Shown: one piece after another, positions 13,456 to 25,331 of the stretch
How positions within the stretch are numbered: position 1 is the stretch's first letter
Layout of the letters: each line of letters starts with the position of its first letter
Origin: Dipteris shenzhenensis
Taxonomy: Eukaryota > Polypodiophyta > Polypodiopsida > Gleicheniales
Reading direction: 5' to 3' (one strand)
Length of the DNA: 64,000 nucleotides
Assembly (NCBI GenBank): GCA_047967505.1
Contig: CM106538.1
Translations under genes and position numbers: made by a program
Notes under the pieces: model-generated
Told to the model about the DNA's origin: nothing
What the model saw: only the letters and a program-made list of their open reading frames with translations
Database searches by the model: none

Positions 13456-13679
13456 TGTCTAAGTGCCCTTAGCAGTTGTTGGTAGATCTATTGACACCAA
13501 TGTATGCATTCAATTAAGTGAGTCTTCTAGTTTTGGTAAAGGAGCACACCAAGGTTCATCAAGACTCTTCTCATTGTCCTCTTTCTCATATTTTTTAATC
13601 TGCTTTACTGGCACATACCTATCGGTGGTATCCGATTCAGCCGCAAATAAATTTTCAGACCTAGTGTGAGCCTTCCATG

Positions 13680-13920
13680 TTTGGAGATCAATCATGACTT
13701 GTTGATCTTCCCTTATATAAATGTTGTTGGAGCGCAATCATGGATCAATTCTACCATATGCAAGGAAGTTCTCCCTAGTATAGCCTCATACCCAGGGTTG
13801 TTTTGGAAATCCATTACAACAAGGCATGCCCGATATGTGAGACCAAAGGTTTTGATGTCCTTGAGTCCTCCTATGGGATGAGCCATGCCTCTATCAGCTA
13901 ATCTAACTACCAAGGAAGGA
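13680..13920 (-). pseudogene. Protease-like segment, first module (second half of fold)
   Basis: The minus strand reads RLADRGMAHPIGGLKDIKTF, then FQNNPGYEAILGRTSL. This resembles the second half of plant gypsy proteases, where a strand with I-L-G-R-P closes the fold. The catalytic first half was not found. It precedes another protease-like module on the same strand. Two such modules in a row are unusual and could mean two overlapping remnants. Confidence 0.5.
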
Positions 13921-14409
13921 CTCTCTCAGTCGAGACTTCCCCACTTTTCCTAGCATTTGTCTTGGCACTTGCATTCCAATTTATGCACCTCGGTGAGACC
14001 TTGTTTCCCCACCCATGGGTTGGGATACTCACTGCGTGACCTTAGGTGTTGTAGCTTGGCCATGGATTGAAGCCGTTGTCGTTGCCTCATTTGCCTCATG
14101 CAGCTGGTTGTTGCTGGTATCGTTTGAGAGAGTATCACTAGAGGAAGATGATGTTGCTAGAGAGGCTATATCTTCATCCGACCCATCTTGGATGACTTTA
14201 TTTTTTCCCTTCCCGATCTTGATTGCACCCTTGGTGCTTACTTGTGTTGATTCAGTTGCTCTCTAGGTTGTGACGTGCTAGCTTTATCCCTTTTGGCTTG
14301 TTTGCGAAGCTCTTTATTAAGAGCTTTAGCTTGCAACCTTGTGATTACATTCAAGGATACTGATGACACTTGGCCTCTCTCAATGCTTAACAAGTTAAGG
14401 CTTGTGGAC

Positions 14410-15105
14410 TTAGATGGCCTTCTCATCAAAATGATGGTCCACACCACACCCAATGCACAATGGCGGTGGTGTATTAGACACTGGTGCACATGTGATTGGT
14501 TGCTTAGATTGCCCCTTATATGGACACTCATTGGCAGGGTGTGGCCCTTGTGACATATGGCATTTAATGGGCTGTGCCTTGGTCAAGTTGTTCCTATCTC
14601 CCATTGTTTGAGAAATTGGTGCCGTTTGGTAGACCAAAATGTATTGGCCATCTTGTATAATGTAGTGACTTATATGTTGGACCAATTTGCATTGTCACCA
14701 TTTTGGGGATATTTGTTTCCATTGAAGGTAGGTTTGGGGTCTCCCCAATCACTAGGTAGCTCTTCCACCAACACTTGATTTAGGGGAGTATTTCGTGGAG
14801 GTGTTGGTTGAGGTCCCAATCCTGGCAGGGGTAATGGAATATTTTGAGCCCTAAATTGCCCTTAATCAGTTGATGTGGCTCCTTGTATTGGAATTGTGCC
14901 TAATTAGATGGATTGGGTAGTGCAAGCGATGGTAGATGCTGCCTTTTTTGATACATGGGTTGAGGATCACCCTAGGATAATGACATTGGGATGTGTCATG
15001 ATTTCCCCAATGAACACAATGGGCACAATAGAGTGCTAGCTTGGCTCTAAGACGAGGGCATTCCTTAGTGGGATGATTCCCAATGCATACCCCACACCAT
15101 ATGTT
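14410..15105 (-). pseudogene. Gag nucleocapsid region with up to four zinc knuckles
   Basis: Two knuckles lie in one frame: CGVCIGNHPTKEC (about 15101-15057) and CAHCVHWGNHDTSQC (about 15032-14983). A third, CHMSQGPHPANEC (about 14580-14525), has lost the second Cys to Ser. A fourth, beginning CIGCGVDHHFDE (about 14460-14415), lacks its last Cys. Such knuckles bind element RNA. A frame change separates the two pairs. Confidence 0.65.
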
Positions 15106-15422
15106 ATCTCTTTGTGGAAATAGATGGGGGTTTCTAGGGGCATCTTTTGGTGCTTCTATCTTCCATTGTTGGCTCAACTTGTTTAATAGATCTGGGGCCA
15201 ACTCTTCCATGTTTAGCACCTTGGTCGTCATGCTTGCATCCTTAGGTACTTCTAACATTGAAGCCTTTATTATCTGGGACATATCAGAGGAGCTTAAGGA
15301 TTTATCCTTTTGGGGATTCTCCCTCATGTTATCACCTAGGCGTATCACCATTTTGCTACATAGCTCAAATGATGTGGGATTCATAGAAAACAAATGATCA
15401 TGCAACTTAGCATCTCGCAGCC

Positions 15423-15770
15423 CTATGAGGAAGTGTGGCAGAAGCTGCACATCACTCGTCCTCTTGTGGGGTCACATCGCGAGTTCAGATGTTTAATCCT
15501 AGCGATATAGTCTCTCAAGGACTCAGTGTCCTTTTGCTTCATCTCATAAAGCTGGTTAAGCGGGCTCCACTTGGGACCACTAGGGGCAAATCCCACAATG
15601 AAAGATTTATGCAATGTGTCCCAATTTATTTTCTCCTCAGGGTTTAAGGCTCTAAACCATTGTCTAGCCTTGCCATCAAGACTCAAGCTAAAAGCATTGA
15701 CCGTAGGCTTAAGTGTGGTAAGCAAACATAGTGTATGCATGTGTGAAAGGAACATGCATCATCATGGTTA
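15423..15770 (-). pseudogene. Retrotransposon gag (capsid-type) fragment
   Basis: The frame contains the hallmark of the Retrotrans_gag domain: LDGKARQWFRALNPEEKINW, then LHKSFIVGF, then YEMKQKDTESLRDYI. Its continuation lies in the neighbouring frame from 15450 downward (PHFLIGLRDAKLHDH), so a frameshift occurs near 15440. Gag assembles the virus-like particle of LTR retrotransposons. Confidence 0.75.
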
Positions 15771-15774
15771 GGGT

Positions 15775-15920
15775 AATGAACACTTTCGCCTTCATTGGGA
15801 GTTTAAGGATTAGAGGGAGATTCAAGGTTTAGAAGGAGGTTCCAAAGTTTAGAAGAGGTTCCAGGGTTTAGAAGGGGTTTAAGGGTTAGAAGGAGGATCC
15901 AAGGTTCAGGGTAAAGTACA
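15775..15920. repeat. Minisatellite of GGTTTAGAAGG-type units
   Basis: About six to seven units of roughly 20-24 bp share GGTTTAGAAGGAGGTTCCA and variants. Some contain GGGTTTA or AGGGTTA, resembling one plant telomere unit, but the array is not a run of TTTAGGG. Confidence 0.7.
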
Positions 15921-16009
15921 TGGTGGAGAACTCGTCTCCCTCATAGATCATGGAGGTCAAGGGTTGAGCGACTAAGGGTTAAGAAAAGAAGATGTAAGAG
16001 CATGGGGGA

Positions 16010-16215
16010 AGGAGAGAGAGGAGAAGGGAGGAGGAGGAGGAGGAGGGAGGAGGAGAAGGGAGGATGAGGAGGGAGGAGGAGAAGGGAGGAGGAGGAGGGG
16101 GGAGGAGCAGAGGGAGGAGGAGGAGGAAGGAGGAGGAGGGGGGAGGAGGAGGAGGGAGGAGGAGGGGGGATGGGGATGGGGAGAGGATGGGTTGCAAGGT
16201 TGGAGGAGAGGGGAG
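16010..16215. repeat. (GGA)n-type purine-rich microsatellite
   Basis: About 200 bp consist almost wholly of GGA, GGAGG and GAAGG words on the plus strand. Apparent proteins over it (poly Pro/Ser/Leu on minus, Arg/Gly/Glu on plus) are artefacts of the repeat. Confidence 0.9.
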
Positions 16216-16379
16216 GAGGAGTTGCAAGGTTAGGACATGCTTTTGGATGTGGAGTGCAAGGAAGCATGGACACTAGGAGACACTTGCTTGGAATACCAAA
16301 GTAGAACTCACCACAATGCCCCGAAGAGTGTGGGCTTCATTCCATTATGGGGTATTTATACAAGTTTGAGAGCTTCTTT

Positions 16380-16592
16380 CTCTACATGTAGGAATTGTAA
16401 GACATTCTCTCTCTACATGTAGAACTTGCATATAGAAGTTGCATGTAGGAGTTGCAAGTTGCATGTTGCATGTTGCATGTAGGGAGTTGCATGTAGAACA
16501 TGCATGTAGGAATCGCATGTAGGACTGGCATTTAAAACATGCATGTAGGAATCACATGTAGGTTTTGCATGTAAAACATGCATGTTGAGGAT
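16380..16592. repeat. Minisatellite of TGCATGTAGGA units
   Basis: Copies of GCATGTAGGA(GTT/ATC) alternate with AAAACATGCATG and ACATGTAG segments over about 200 bp. Unit length drifts between 12 and 30 bp. Two units near 16375 and 16410 both begin TCTCTACATGTAG. Confidence 0.75.
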
Positions 16593-17149
16593 TCATAAGA
16601 AAGATTATTCCTAGCCTTATACAAGTACAAGTGGAGCTTTGCCGCTACTCTACACACACATTATGTGCTCCCTAAGTCCATGTTAGCACAGAGACAACAA
16701 GAGGGGAGCATGCACTTATACTATTACACATCCTTTCTCCTTCTTCCTGTTACAAAAGCCTTCCTAGACTACACAACCGCCTTCTAAAAGATGGCGCGCC
16801 CAACTCCCTACAACATCGCTTGTCATTGGTCGATCACCCTAAATAATTTGCTTCACCGCGTACTACTATTGGTGCTTGAAATTCAAAATTTAACTAAGCC
16901 ACATGGCCCGTGGTTGCTCACTCCATCCAATGAGACACTCGATCCATTGCCTATAGGAACCATACTCGCCTCTGTACTGGTAAGTTCCTTTTCCTCTTGT
17001 TGGCCATAAGTTGAGAGCCAACATTTCACCTCAACTTATGGTCCTCACGATTCCAAAGTGGTAGGCACGAGTCATTGCTTGAATATAGAGGCTCAAGGGT
17101 TGAAACCACGGGGTCATTGCATGGGATCGCGACATCATTACGGCATAGC

Positions 17150-19960
17150 AAGTATATCAGGTGCAGTAGAGGGCCAACTTTGGCAGGTGCAGGAGCTCGA
17201 GGGAATGAGTTTGGAGCATAAGGGTGACTTTGGAGCTCAAGGGATGACTCTGGAGCATAAGGAACCTTTGCCACTGATTGAGGGGAGGCCATATGTACAA
17301 TGAGCTGATGTTAAGTGGTGGCCTATCTAGGTGAGTTAGCCAGTCCACTGACCACAGCTCGATGATGGGGTCCTCGACCGAACTGGAGATGCCTAGCGTG
17401 CTATCAAAATGAGTCGCATACCATTGACCTTGCCCTTGCCACTTTGTGAGAGGATACCTACATAAATCATGGATATTATTCCACATTGTCGCTACCTCGG
17501 TGGTGTGGCTACTTATTAGCTTCTCTAACTCCTGCAATAACAATGCATAATATGATGGAACCTGGGGCTTAGAGGGTTGGGGGAGTTAGCAAATGCAAGT
17601 AGCAATCAAACACCGCTCAACCTTGAAAATGTTGTGCTGGTGCGTTGCTCGTTCCTTGACAAAATGATTAAGGCCATGTATGGCTTGATCATAAACATGG
17701 ATCTTGGGTTGGACAGGCCCTAGCATGCCTTGATGTAAATATTGTCATCCTCGATGCAAAACTTCGGCTACCAGCACAGCATTAAGGAGATCCTATCATG
17801 GTAAAATAGGCTTAGCATCCAAAACCTACTCGGAGGATGTTTGAGTCTCCACTTTAGAGCTGTGGTCTACCAAAAATGAGACCTATACTCCCGCCTCTGC
17901 AAAACTGTTGTGGGTCTGCATACCCACATCCCTATGCGATGTAGTGTCCGCTTGGCCCGTCAGATCCAATAGTAATCAAGCTTGGTCCATCACTTCTTCC
18001 ACTGTCTTGATGCCTCAAGTGCCGCCATTTCCTACAAGCTTTTGCTCCAAGCGACCTATGTGAGTGAATTGAGACAAGTGACGCACACCAGTGTTGCATG
18101 TTGCTGAATTGTCCTTATCATCTTTAGGGCGGCTTTGACGGCTGCTTGTCAGGTGCTTGGAGTAGCCAGATCAGAGACTAAAGTTGGGCATAGTCCTCCA
18201 ACTTCCGTTTCAACTAAGCATTCTTCTCCCTTAGGCTCTCGGCTTCCTCAACTACTTGTCAGAGCCTTGTGTTCTTTGCTTGTAGCACCTCAACCTCTGC
18301 CTGTGCAACCTAGAGTGCCTTTGGGTCAATCCTTGACTTTTGTATGTTCTCAAGCAGAGTCTTGAAACTACAAGTTGGATGCTATGATGTTGATTATCTT
18401 GTCTTGGGACCTGGCCTTAATAGTGTGCAACCTGTCCACCTCGCACTTGAGATTGTTGTGGTTCATTTGTAGCTAGGTATGGTTCTAGCTCGATAGGGAA
18501 TAACTTTTGATGAGCTCATCATACACCGCCTTCCTGCTACCGAGCTGCTCCTATAAATTGTTGCACTAGGTGGTAAGGTCACTCTGTGCCTACCTGAACC
18601 TAGCTATATGCTCTTTGAAGAACCAAACTAGCTCCTCCCGGTATTGCATTTGGAGGAATATGATCCAAGACTTGGGGAGGGAGCTAGTGGTTGGCTAGAT
18701 AATCCAGAGCTTGGGTGGCATGGACCATATTCTCCCTTAAGATTTTCCACTGTGACTCGGTGGCATTACGATCCTAATGATTGTCATGCGTCAACATAGG
18801 ATCAAGTGTGAAGGGCTCGAGAAGGGGTAAGACTCGTAGAGTGGAAGAGTGAGGGTACTGGTTGGAGCTCCCACTATTACTCTGCAAGTTTTATGGTCGA
18901 GCTACCTCTGCTTCTCAATCGGTGTTTCTAATGGTTGCTCGATATCGGCCTTGTCTGTACCCTTAGTAGAATCTGTCCCTGTTGTTACCAGCTGCTCCTT
19001 GGAGGGCCCTTGTCATTATTCCCCTACGGAGTCTTTCGACCACCATCATTTCCCTCATTCCCCATATCACTGCGGTAACCATGCTTCTCAGAGCCTTGCT
19101 TTTTTGAGTGTAACTCACTATCCTTGGTTCCAGATGTGCCTCCACCAGACGTGTGAATTATATTCAGTCCAATGTACCTAATCAGACGTGAGCTTGTAGT
19201 GCAGCATGCAAAGATGAGGTCCGATCTTGCAATGGGTTTGCCCTTTGCTAACAGCCTTTAGTTGTGATTCAAAAGACTTATCAAAGATAGAAAACTAGTC
19301 CACAGCAAGGTCATCTTCTAGAGCCGCAACTAGTCAAGCCACATACTGTCGTGGTACATACCCCACACTTTTCTTCAAGCCAATAAAATCTGATAGGAAT
19401 CTACATACTTCATCAAATGCCTTACTGATCAAGTATCCCTGCAAGCTTGAGTATATGCCTTCATCCAAATAAGCATCATAACAATCAGTTGATGCTAATT
19501 GTCTTGGAATTGCCGGTGCCTTCCTCTCCAAAAAACCTCCTCCAACAATTCAGAAATCAATCAAACATGGGCATCCTCCACGATGACGTTGTGATCCTCA
19601 GCATTATATGAGTCCAGAATTTCCTCTACTAGTGCTTTATCCCAGACTTTGCAATGGTAGTCTTGCAAACTTTGGGAGCTTATTGCTCATCAGGATTTCT
19701 TTCACAATGTCGTTACCAAAATCTTTGATGGGGTGCAGAAGTGAAACGTGAGAATGTGCCTTGCACATCTGCTGGGGCGATCGATCCATACCCTGCGCTC
19801 CTCCGTGATCATGAATACTATTTGGATAGCAACAAAAGGTAGGGACAATGGAAAGGGTAGGAAAACAGTTGGAGATGAAGAAAGCAAAAGGGCTGTAGGA
19901 GACGAAGAAAGAAAAAGGGCTGCAAGAGAGTGTTAAAGCAAATGATGAAGACAATGGAAA
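17150..19960 (-). pseudogene. Unidentified decayed coding stretch, coiled-coil-like
   Basis: On the minus strand, broken frames keep protein-like composition. Examples are YREELVWFFKEHIARF (near 18650) and NNLKCEVDRLHTIKARSQDK (near 18450), which have the heptad-like charge pattern of a coiled coil, and SSLQGYLISKAFDEVCRFL (near 19440). Several in-frame stops are TAG or TGA of the kind produced from Gln or Arg codons by one C-to-T change. It lies downstream of the integrase of the 20280-27480 gypsy remnant on the same strand, so it could be an extra ORF of that element or part of another. No family is recognised. A 12-bp-arm hairpin sits at 17004-17041. Confidence 0.3.
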
Positions 19961-20279
19961 TCCAAAGCTAAGTGCAGACGAACATGATCTAAAATTGGGT
20001 GTCCCATCAATTGAATGACTACATGATTAAGTGGAACAACCCCTTCTTGGATATGATCATCCTAAATTAATGTCCCCATAACGTTCAAGCTGTCACATGT
20101 TTGCATGCATGCATCCTTTGGCTATGACTAAATAGCTTTTACTGGCATTCGTGTTGGCACAACATTCACCAAGACATTTTCAACCGAGTGACTTGCAACC
20201 AATTTATGTGTGATTGAGGAACCTACTTCTGGTAAGCTTCACTTTGCTCCCATTATATAACTCGGGGAACACATTTCCT

Positions 20280-21250
20280 TGCAAATCCTCAAGTTATTAC
20301 TGTCCCATAGAAAAGACTTCAATCAACCTGTAGGGCCCATTCCAATCGAGTTTGAAATTTGTTTCTAAGGGTCCCAACTTAGCATTATACAACAATACGA
20401 GCATACCCTTATCCAAGTGCTTAGGCACAATATGCTTATCATGCCATACTTTCCTTTTGCACTGAATCACCTAATGTGATCAAGCTGCTTGGAGGTGTAG
20501 TTCATCCAGGTGGCTTAGCTAATGCAATCTCACCTTGATTGCTTTGGATTCATCTAACTAATGCTTGGTTGCCACACGGACACTAGGAGCTATAAATTCC
20601 AAAGGGAACTACTCCTTCCAATCCAAATGCCACACGGAAATGAGTTAATTTGTAGTAACTTTATAAGCAGTTTGGTAAGCCCAAAGTGCTGCAAGAAGTT
20701 TAGTATCTCAATCCTTCTTATGTGATTGCACTGTCTTAGTCAGTATCAACTTGAGCATCTTATTAGTTGATTTGGCTTCACCATTGTGACCATGAGCATA
20801 GTAAGTAGTGGAAACTATATGCATAACTTTGAACTCAGACTTTAACAACTGCATAACTTCATTAAGGAAATGTGATCCTTGATCACTGACAAGATGCATA
20901 GGGCAATCTATATCTGCAAATTATATTATCAAAGAAAAACGTAGTAATACTCCGAGCCGAGTTATCATGAAGTGTCTTCACTTCTGTCCACTTAGTAGCA
21001 TAATCAGTAGCCACTATGATTTATTTATTCTATGTGAACCTGGTAGGTTTAAAAGGACAAAAAAAATTCAAACCCCATCTTTGTAATGGCATAAACTGGT
21101 TTGGCAATAGACGTCTAGTGCAGTGACACACATCACAGTGCATACACTTTGTCTAAGAATCTTTAAACAAAGTTTCCCACCATGACCCTACCTTACAAAA
21201 CTTTCCTTGTCATGACGGGTCTGAGTGAGCTTCTTGCAAAACTATTGCTC
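20280..21250 (-). pseudogene. Integrase remnant of the gypsy element
   Basis: The H2C2 zinc-finger end is visible near 21190-21110 (CMHCDVCH after a Trp-Trp motif). The core follows with VATDYATKWTEVKTLHDNSA (about 21030-20960), LVSDQGSHFLNEVMQLL (20890-20840) and ESTNK-like AKSTNKMLKLILTK (20770-20720), where the catalytic Glu is Ala-Lys. The C-terminal part reads MLVLLYNAKLGPLETNF and LDWNGPYRLIE (about 20430-20310). Integrases insert element cDNA into the host genome. Multiple frame breaks make this copy inactive. Confidence 0.75.
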
Positions 21251-21529
21251 ACTGTGGCCCATCGACGAAGAACACCATTTGCACATGGGGATAAAGGTGT
21301 CCACCAATTAAAGTGAATTTCCAAGCCTTCAAGGCCAATTGCCTGCACTTATCATGGGACATAGTATCAAGAAATGTGCCTTTTGACAAATAATCCATCC
21401 ACTTGGCATATTCTTGTTCACAGTAACCAACTGTAAAGAGCTCGAAGTTTAGTAGTAGTGACTCCTTGAGTATATTTCAAGGTAGGTAGTCTGGACAAAA
21501 ACAGTCAGCTCCTACATTAGTTTTCCCAA

Positions 21530-22475
21530 GCTTATGAATAATCTTAGAAATGAACTCCTATAGAAGAAGCATCCACCAACATATGAGGCATCCTTGAATG
21601 ATAGTTTTGTTGATGAGATAAATCAATGCATGATGATCAACATAAAACACAGAAAGGTTGCCGAGTAAATAATGCCTTAGTTTTTGCACACTCAACATCA
21701 TACCCAAAGCTTCTCGCTCAATGGAACTATAGCTAGACTTAGTCGAATTTTATAGCCGAATGGTATAATATGCTGGATAATCTAACTGACCATCTCGTTG
21801 AGCATAACTAGAAGCATCCACATGCACATGAAAAATGACATCCCACCTCAGTTGCCTCAAAATGGGTGTAATCAACTGCTCGGCTTTTCAAGTCATGGAA
21901 AACCATAGATAAGATAATGCCTAATGCATAACTAGAAGCATAATGTCTAATGCCTAATGCATAACCCCTTCTCGGCTTTTCAAGTCATGCACAGATAATG
22001 CCTAATGCATAACTAGAAGCATCCACATGCACATGAAAAATGGCATCCCACCTCGGTTGCCTCAAAATGGGTGTAACCACTGCTTGGCTTTTCAAGTCAT
22101 GGAAAACCATAGACAACTTGACGGTCCATTCAAACTTGGCATCTTTCTTTGTTAACTCATAAAATGGAGTTGCAATCTTGGCAAAGTCCTCAATAAAGCA
22201 TCTATAGAAACTAATAAAGCCCACAAAAGAATGCAATTGAGTTAAACTCTCCAACTTTGGCATCTGTTGGATAGCTCAAATTTCACCTGATTCAGTGTGT
22301 ATACCATCTTGTGAAATGACATGACTGAGCAGTATACCAACTCACACAATGGTCTTTATCTACGAAATAGACACAGAAATCATCCAAATAAATGGCAATG
22401 AACTCAGTGAGTTAATTACAGAAAGTTTCTACCATAAGGAAAAGTCGATGGGGAATTTCTCAAGCCGAAGGGCAT
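21530..22475 (-). pseudogene. RT C-terminal part and RNase H remnant with internal duplication
   Basis: From the insertion junction the minus strand continues the MPFGL motif. It then shows the RT connection SFVGFISFYRCFIEDFAKIA (22230-22170) and RNase H start HVHVDASSYALGIICA (22035-21985). About 120 bp covering the RNase H start is present twice with an offset near 205 bp (about 21800-21920 and 22005-22120), with a short scrambled repeat between. The duplication disrupts the frame. Confidence 0.7.
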
Positions 22476-22546
22476 GACAAAATATGAAGAGGGGAGAGGA
22501 GAAGAGTGGAGATGAGGAGAGAGGGCACAGCTAGAGAGCACACCGA
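22476..22546 (-). repeat. Truncated 3' LTR of the copia insertion
   Basis: These 71 bp match the 25995-26065 part of the other LTR with about one mismatch. Homology stops abruptly after GAGCACACC. The missing U3 side shows that a deletion joined gag directly to the R/U5 end. Confidence 0.85.
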
Positions 22547-22549
22547 CGT

Positions 22550-23222
22550 TGGATGGCAATACTTTGGACTAGATTCTTGTATCCCTCTCCTAGTCGATTC
22601 GGGATGACTTGAACCATTTCTGCTGGATTCATAGTCTCTCCTACTGCGGGTTGATTGTTGTAGTCTTTAATCTTGAGTACGTAAGCATGATCGCTACTGC
22701 GAGTTGATTGTTGTAGTCTTTAATCCTAAGTATGTAAGCATGATCGATTTCATTGCTATTGCGAAAACTCTGGTTGATTTGGTTTCTCAGTGTGAGAATC
22801 CTGAAAATGTTCTTGGACTCGTCGAGAGCTACGAACATAACCCATGCTTCTTATGATGTATTGACGATGTTGAGCTGTCCTAGCAAGACATCTTGCACAT
22901 TTTTCTTTGATCAGAGGGTATGCATACTTATTTTTCTTATCCCATTCTGCCTGTGCTCGTGCAATGGGAGGATCTGCTACAGGTGTGAAAATTGTTGGTG
23001 TAGCTGGAGATCCCGATGTAGATCCTGCTGCTGGTGTTCTGACAATAGGTGGAGTAGAGCTACTGTTGGCTGGATTGTCCAATGGTCAAGGTGTAGATCC
23101 ATCGACATACTCCCATTTGTCCCAAGTACAAGAATGGTCTCCATTCGGTATTTCCATGTGCCGTAATTGGAGTTGTCTAGCTTAGTAGATGCCTCTAGAT
23201 TGAGGTTGCTAGACGTAGACAT
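22550..23222 (-). pseudogene. Copia-type gag fragment
   Basis: From the ATG at 23222 the minus strand reads LEASTKLDNSNYGTWKYRME, the usual opening of Ty1/copia Gag, where a Leu/Asn-Tyr-x-x-W-K motif starts the domain. Further on are AEWDKKNKYAYPLI (about 22960) and RNSNEIDHAYILRIKDYNNQ (about 22740), then NRLGEGYKNLVQSI near 22580. The frame is broken several times. A tandem duplication of about 51 bp (22640-22690 and 22697-22747) lies inside it. Confidence 0.6.
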
Positions 23223-24822
23223 GGTGCAAGAAATGTACTCAAAGTGTCGTGAAAATCACTATTTGTATCAACTGCAAAACACTCACTGTGGCAAGTGAAG
23301 CCTGCACTGTTCGGTAAAGGTAGAACTGCAATATATAATCCGATCTGAATTACAAGACTGGTGGCAAATGATTCCATGAATAGCCAAGAGGCTTTACAAG
23401 GCTGGAATAAAGTGCACAATGTCGTGAAATAGCCAAATAGGCTTTACAATGATGGCATGTGTGTGTGTGAAATCAAATCATGTGCTATCTGCCTACTAAT
23501 CAATCGGTCAATGTCTTTGAACACTCTAAAGTTTGCTCACGGAAGTGATGAACGTCAGGTTTTAGGTAATGTGATGATGTGAAACCGTATGTGAGCGTAG
23601 GGACTTGACTTCGAGTAGAAGCCAGTCGAGAATTTTGGGCAAGGCATTTTGGGCAAGGCGTAGATTGGCAACTTGGAGAAATTCAAATCATCTCCTCTAT
23701 GGCTGTCTAGTCTACTCTGATCTAGATCTATACCAACCGCCCATTGATGAAAAGAACAACAAATAATTTCTTTTTCTTTGGTTCTTTTTATGTGCTGGGT
23801 CATATGCGTTGATGTAGAGGCTAATGTGCGTGTAGGAAGTGGATTTGTTAGCGAGGCTCAAAAGTGAGTGATACTTGTGATGTGACAAGCACGTAGAGCA
23901 TGAAAAATCGAGCAATTTTCCTTTTGAGAGCACCCTCAAATTCTTCCTAGATCAAGAGATACGACTTGATCTAGATGAAGGAGCGGAGTGCTAGTGATGA
24001 AGTGGCATTCAGGGTCACATGCAGGGGTGTGTCTGCCAAGGGATGTGCCAGTGGAGCCGAAACACGCCAAAAAAAATACCGTAAGAAGTTGTTATGATTG
24101 CAAGAGGTAACTGTGCCTGACAGGGGACTATGTGCCATGTGGCAATGTTGACTTTGACTAATGAACTGGCATTGATGACTTAGCTTTGGCTGGTCAACTA
24201 TTGACTACGTGGTAGGCGATATGGCCACTCGATAGGGTGGAGTGCTGACGTGGCAATAACAAGATGCTATTGACGTGGCATTGGGGATAAGTCTACCACG
24301 TGGCAGTCTCTTGACCATAGTTGCCTGTGGTGACCACGTGTGGATAAGTACGCCTAGCCCCAAGGATACGGTGTCTTTGGTTAATGGAGCGCCACATGTC
24401 ACTCGAAACCACGAAGATTCCGTCGTTTACGAGATTCTTTTTTCATCGAGGAGGCGGGTTGGAGCAGAGTATGGACGAGGTCGTTTGACCCGTTGTCGAT
24501 TTGGTTGAGATCTGTGTGGGCTGGAGTTCTGTAAAGCCGATTGTTTGGGGTAGCCTTCATTGCGGGAGCGAGATCCTTCGTAGGAGATAGATGCAATTGT
24601 CGAGTCGGCTGGGAGGCGGCTTGCATGGGCCTTTGTGATGCAGGAGGGAGCCGTGAGCTCCGTTGTAGAGGCTACTTGATGTGTGTGCCGCTTGGCGTTG
24701 GAGGCAACTCGTCGTGAGAGTTCGTGGGCGGAGGGCTTTGCGTGCTGGAGGCGGACGTTCGACGGTCTGTCTATTGTAGGCAGCCTTCTACAAGGTAGTG
24801 GCACTGCTTGGCAGAACTATGC

Positions 24823-25331
24823 GCTGTTCTGGGTATAACCATCCGAAGATTGTTGCAGAGATAGGAGAAAGTGTGGCGGAGGGCGCTGGAGTAGCTGTAG
24901 ATTTGGGCCATTGAGCCGTCAATGGAGTAGCCCGTTGGCTAAGCCTTAGGCATAGGTAAGCTATCAGCCGTCGTTGGAGAGGAAGCCTTTGTGGCTAGCC
25001 ATCGAAGGGAGCTTGTGGCTTGGAGCGTGGGTTGGCTGGAGCACGGTGGCAAGGCTTCGTTGTGAGTCGTTCCGCTGTTTTGGGTATGACCATCCGACGA
25101 TTGTCGTAGAGATAGGAGATCGTGGAGGAGCGCTGGAGCGGCGTATGGCATTGGAGTAGTTGCAGATTTGGGCCGTTGAGCCATCAATGGAGCGGCCCGT
25201 TGCCTAAGCCTTAGGCAGAGGTAAGCTGTCGGCCGTCGTTGGAGAGGCAACCTTTGTGGCTGGCCGTCGAAGGGAGCTTGTGGCTTGGAGCGTGGGCCGG
25301 CTGGAGCACGGTGGCAAGGCTTCGTTGTGGA
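24823..25331. repeat. Tandem duplication in the GC-rich leader of the copia insertion
   Basis: A unit of about 250 bp beginning GGGTATAACCATCCG at about 24833 is repeated from about 25082. Both copies end in GGCAAGGCTTCGTTGTG (near 25060 and 25325). The copies differ by scattered substitutions and one indel. The surrounding leader (23222-25980) is unusually long and GC-rich at 24400-25500, with no recognised protein. Confidence 0.8.

Larger units (their letters stand above)
12907..15770 (-). mobile_element. Decayed Ty3/gypsy-like remnant: gag, zinc knuckles, protease-like modules
   Basis: Read on the minus strand the order is capsid-type gag (15770 to 15423), CCHC zinc knuckles (15101 to 14983 and 14580 to 14415), then two protease-like segments (13920 to 13680 and 13455 to 13000). 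That is the expected 5' half of an LTR retrotransposon. The frames are broken several times. No reverse transcriptase follows at lower coordinates and no LTR pair was found, so this is a fragment. Confidence 0.7.

Noticed and set aside
15941-16276. Pro/Ser/Leu-rich and Arg/Gly/Glu-rich frames
   Set aside because: They are translations of the GGA microsatellite.
16791-17009. 72-codon plus frame near an AscI-like GGCGCGCC site
   Set aside because: No family resemblance, short, and in a region of decayed minus-strand sequence.
22756-23185. Plus-strand frames of 92-137 codons
   Set aside because: They are shadows of the minus-strand copia gag.
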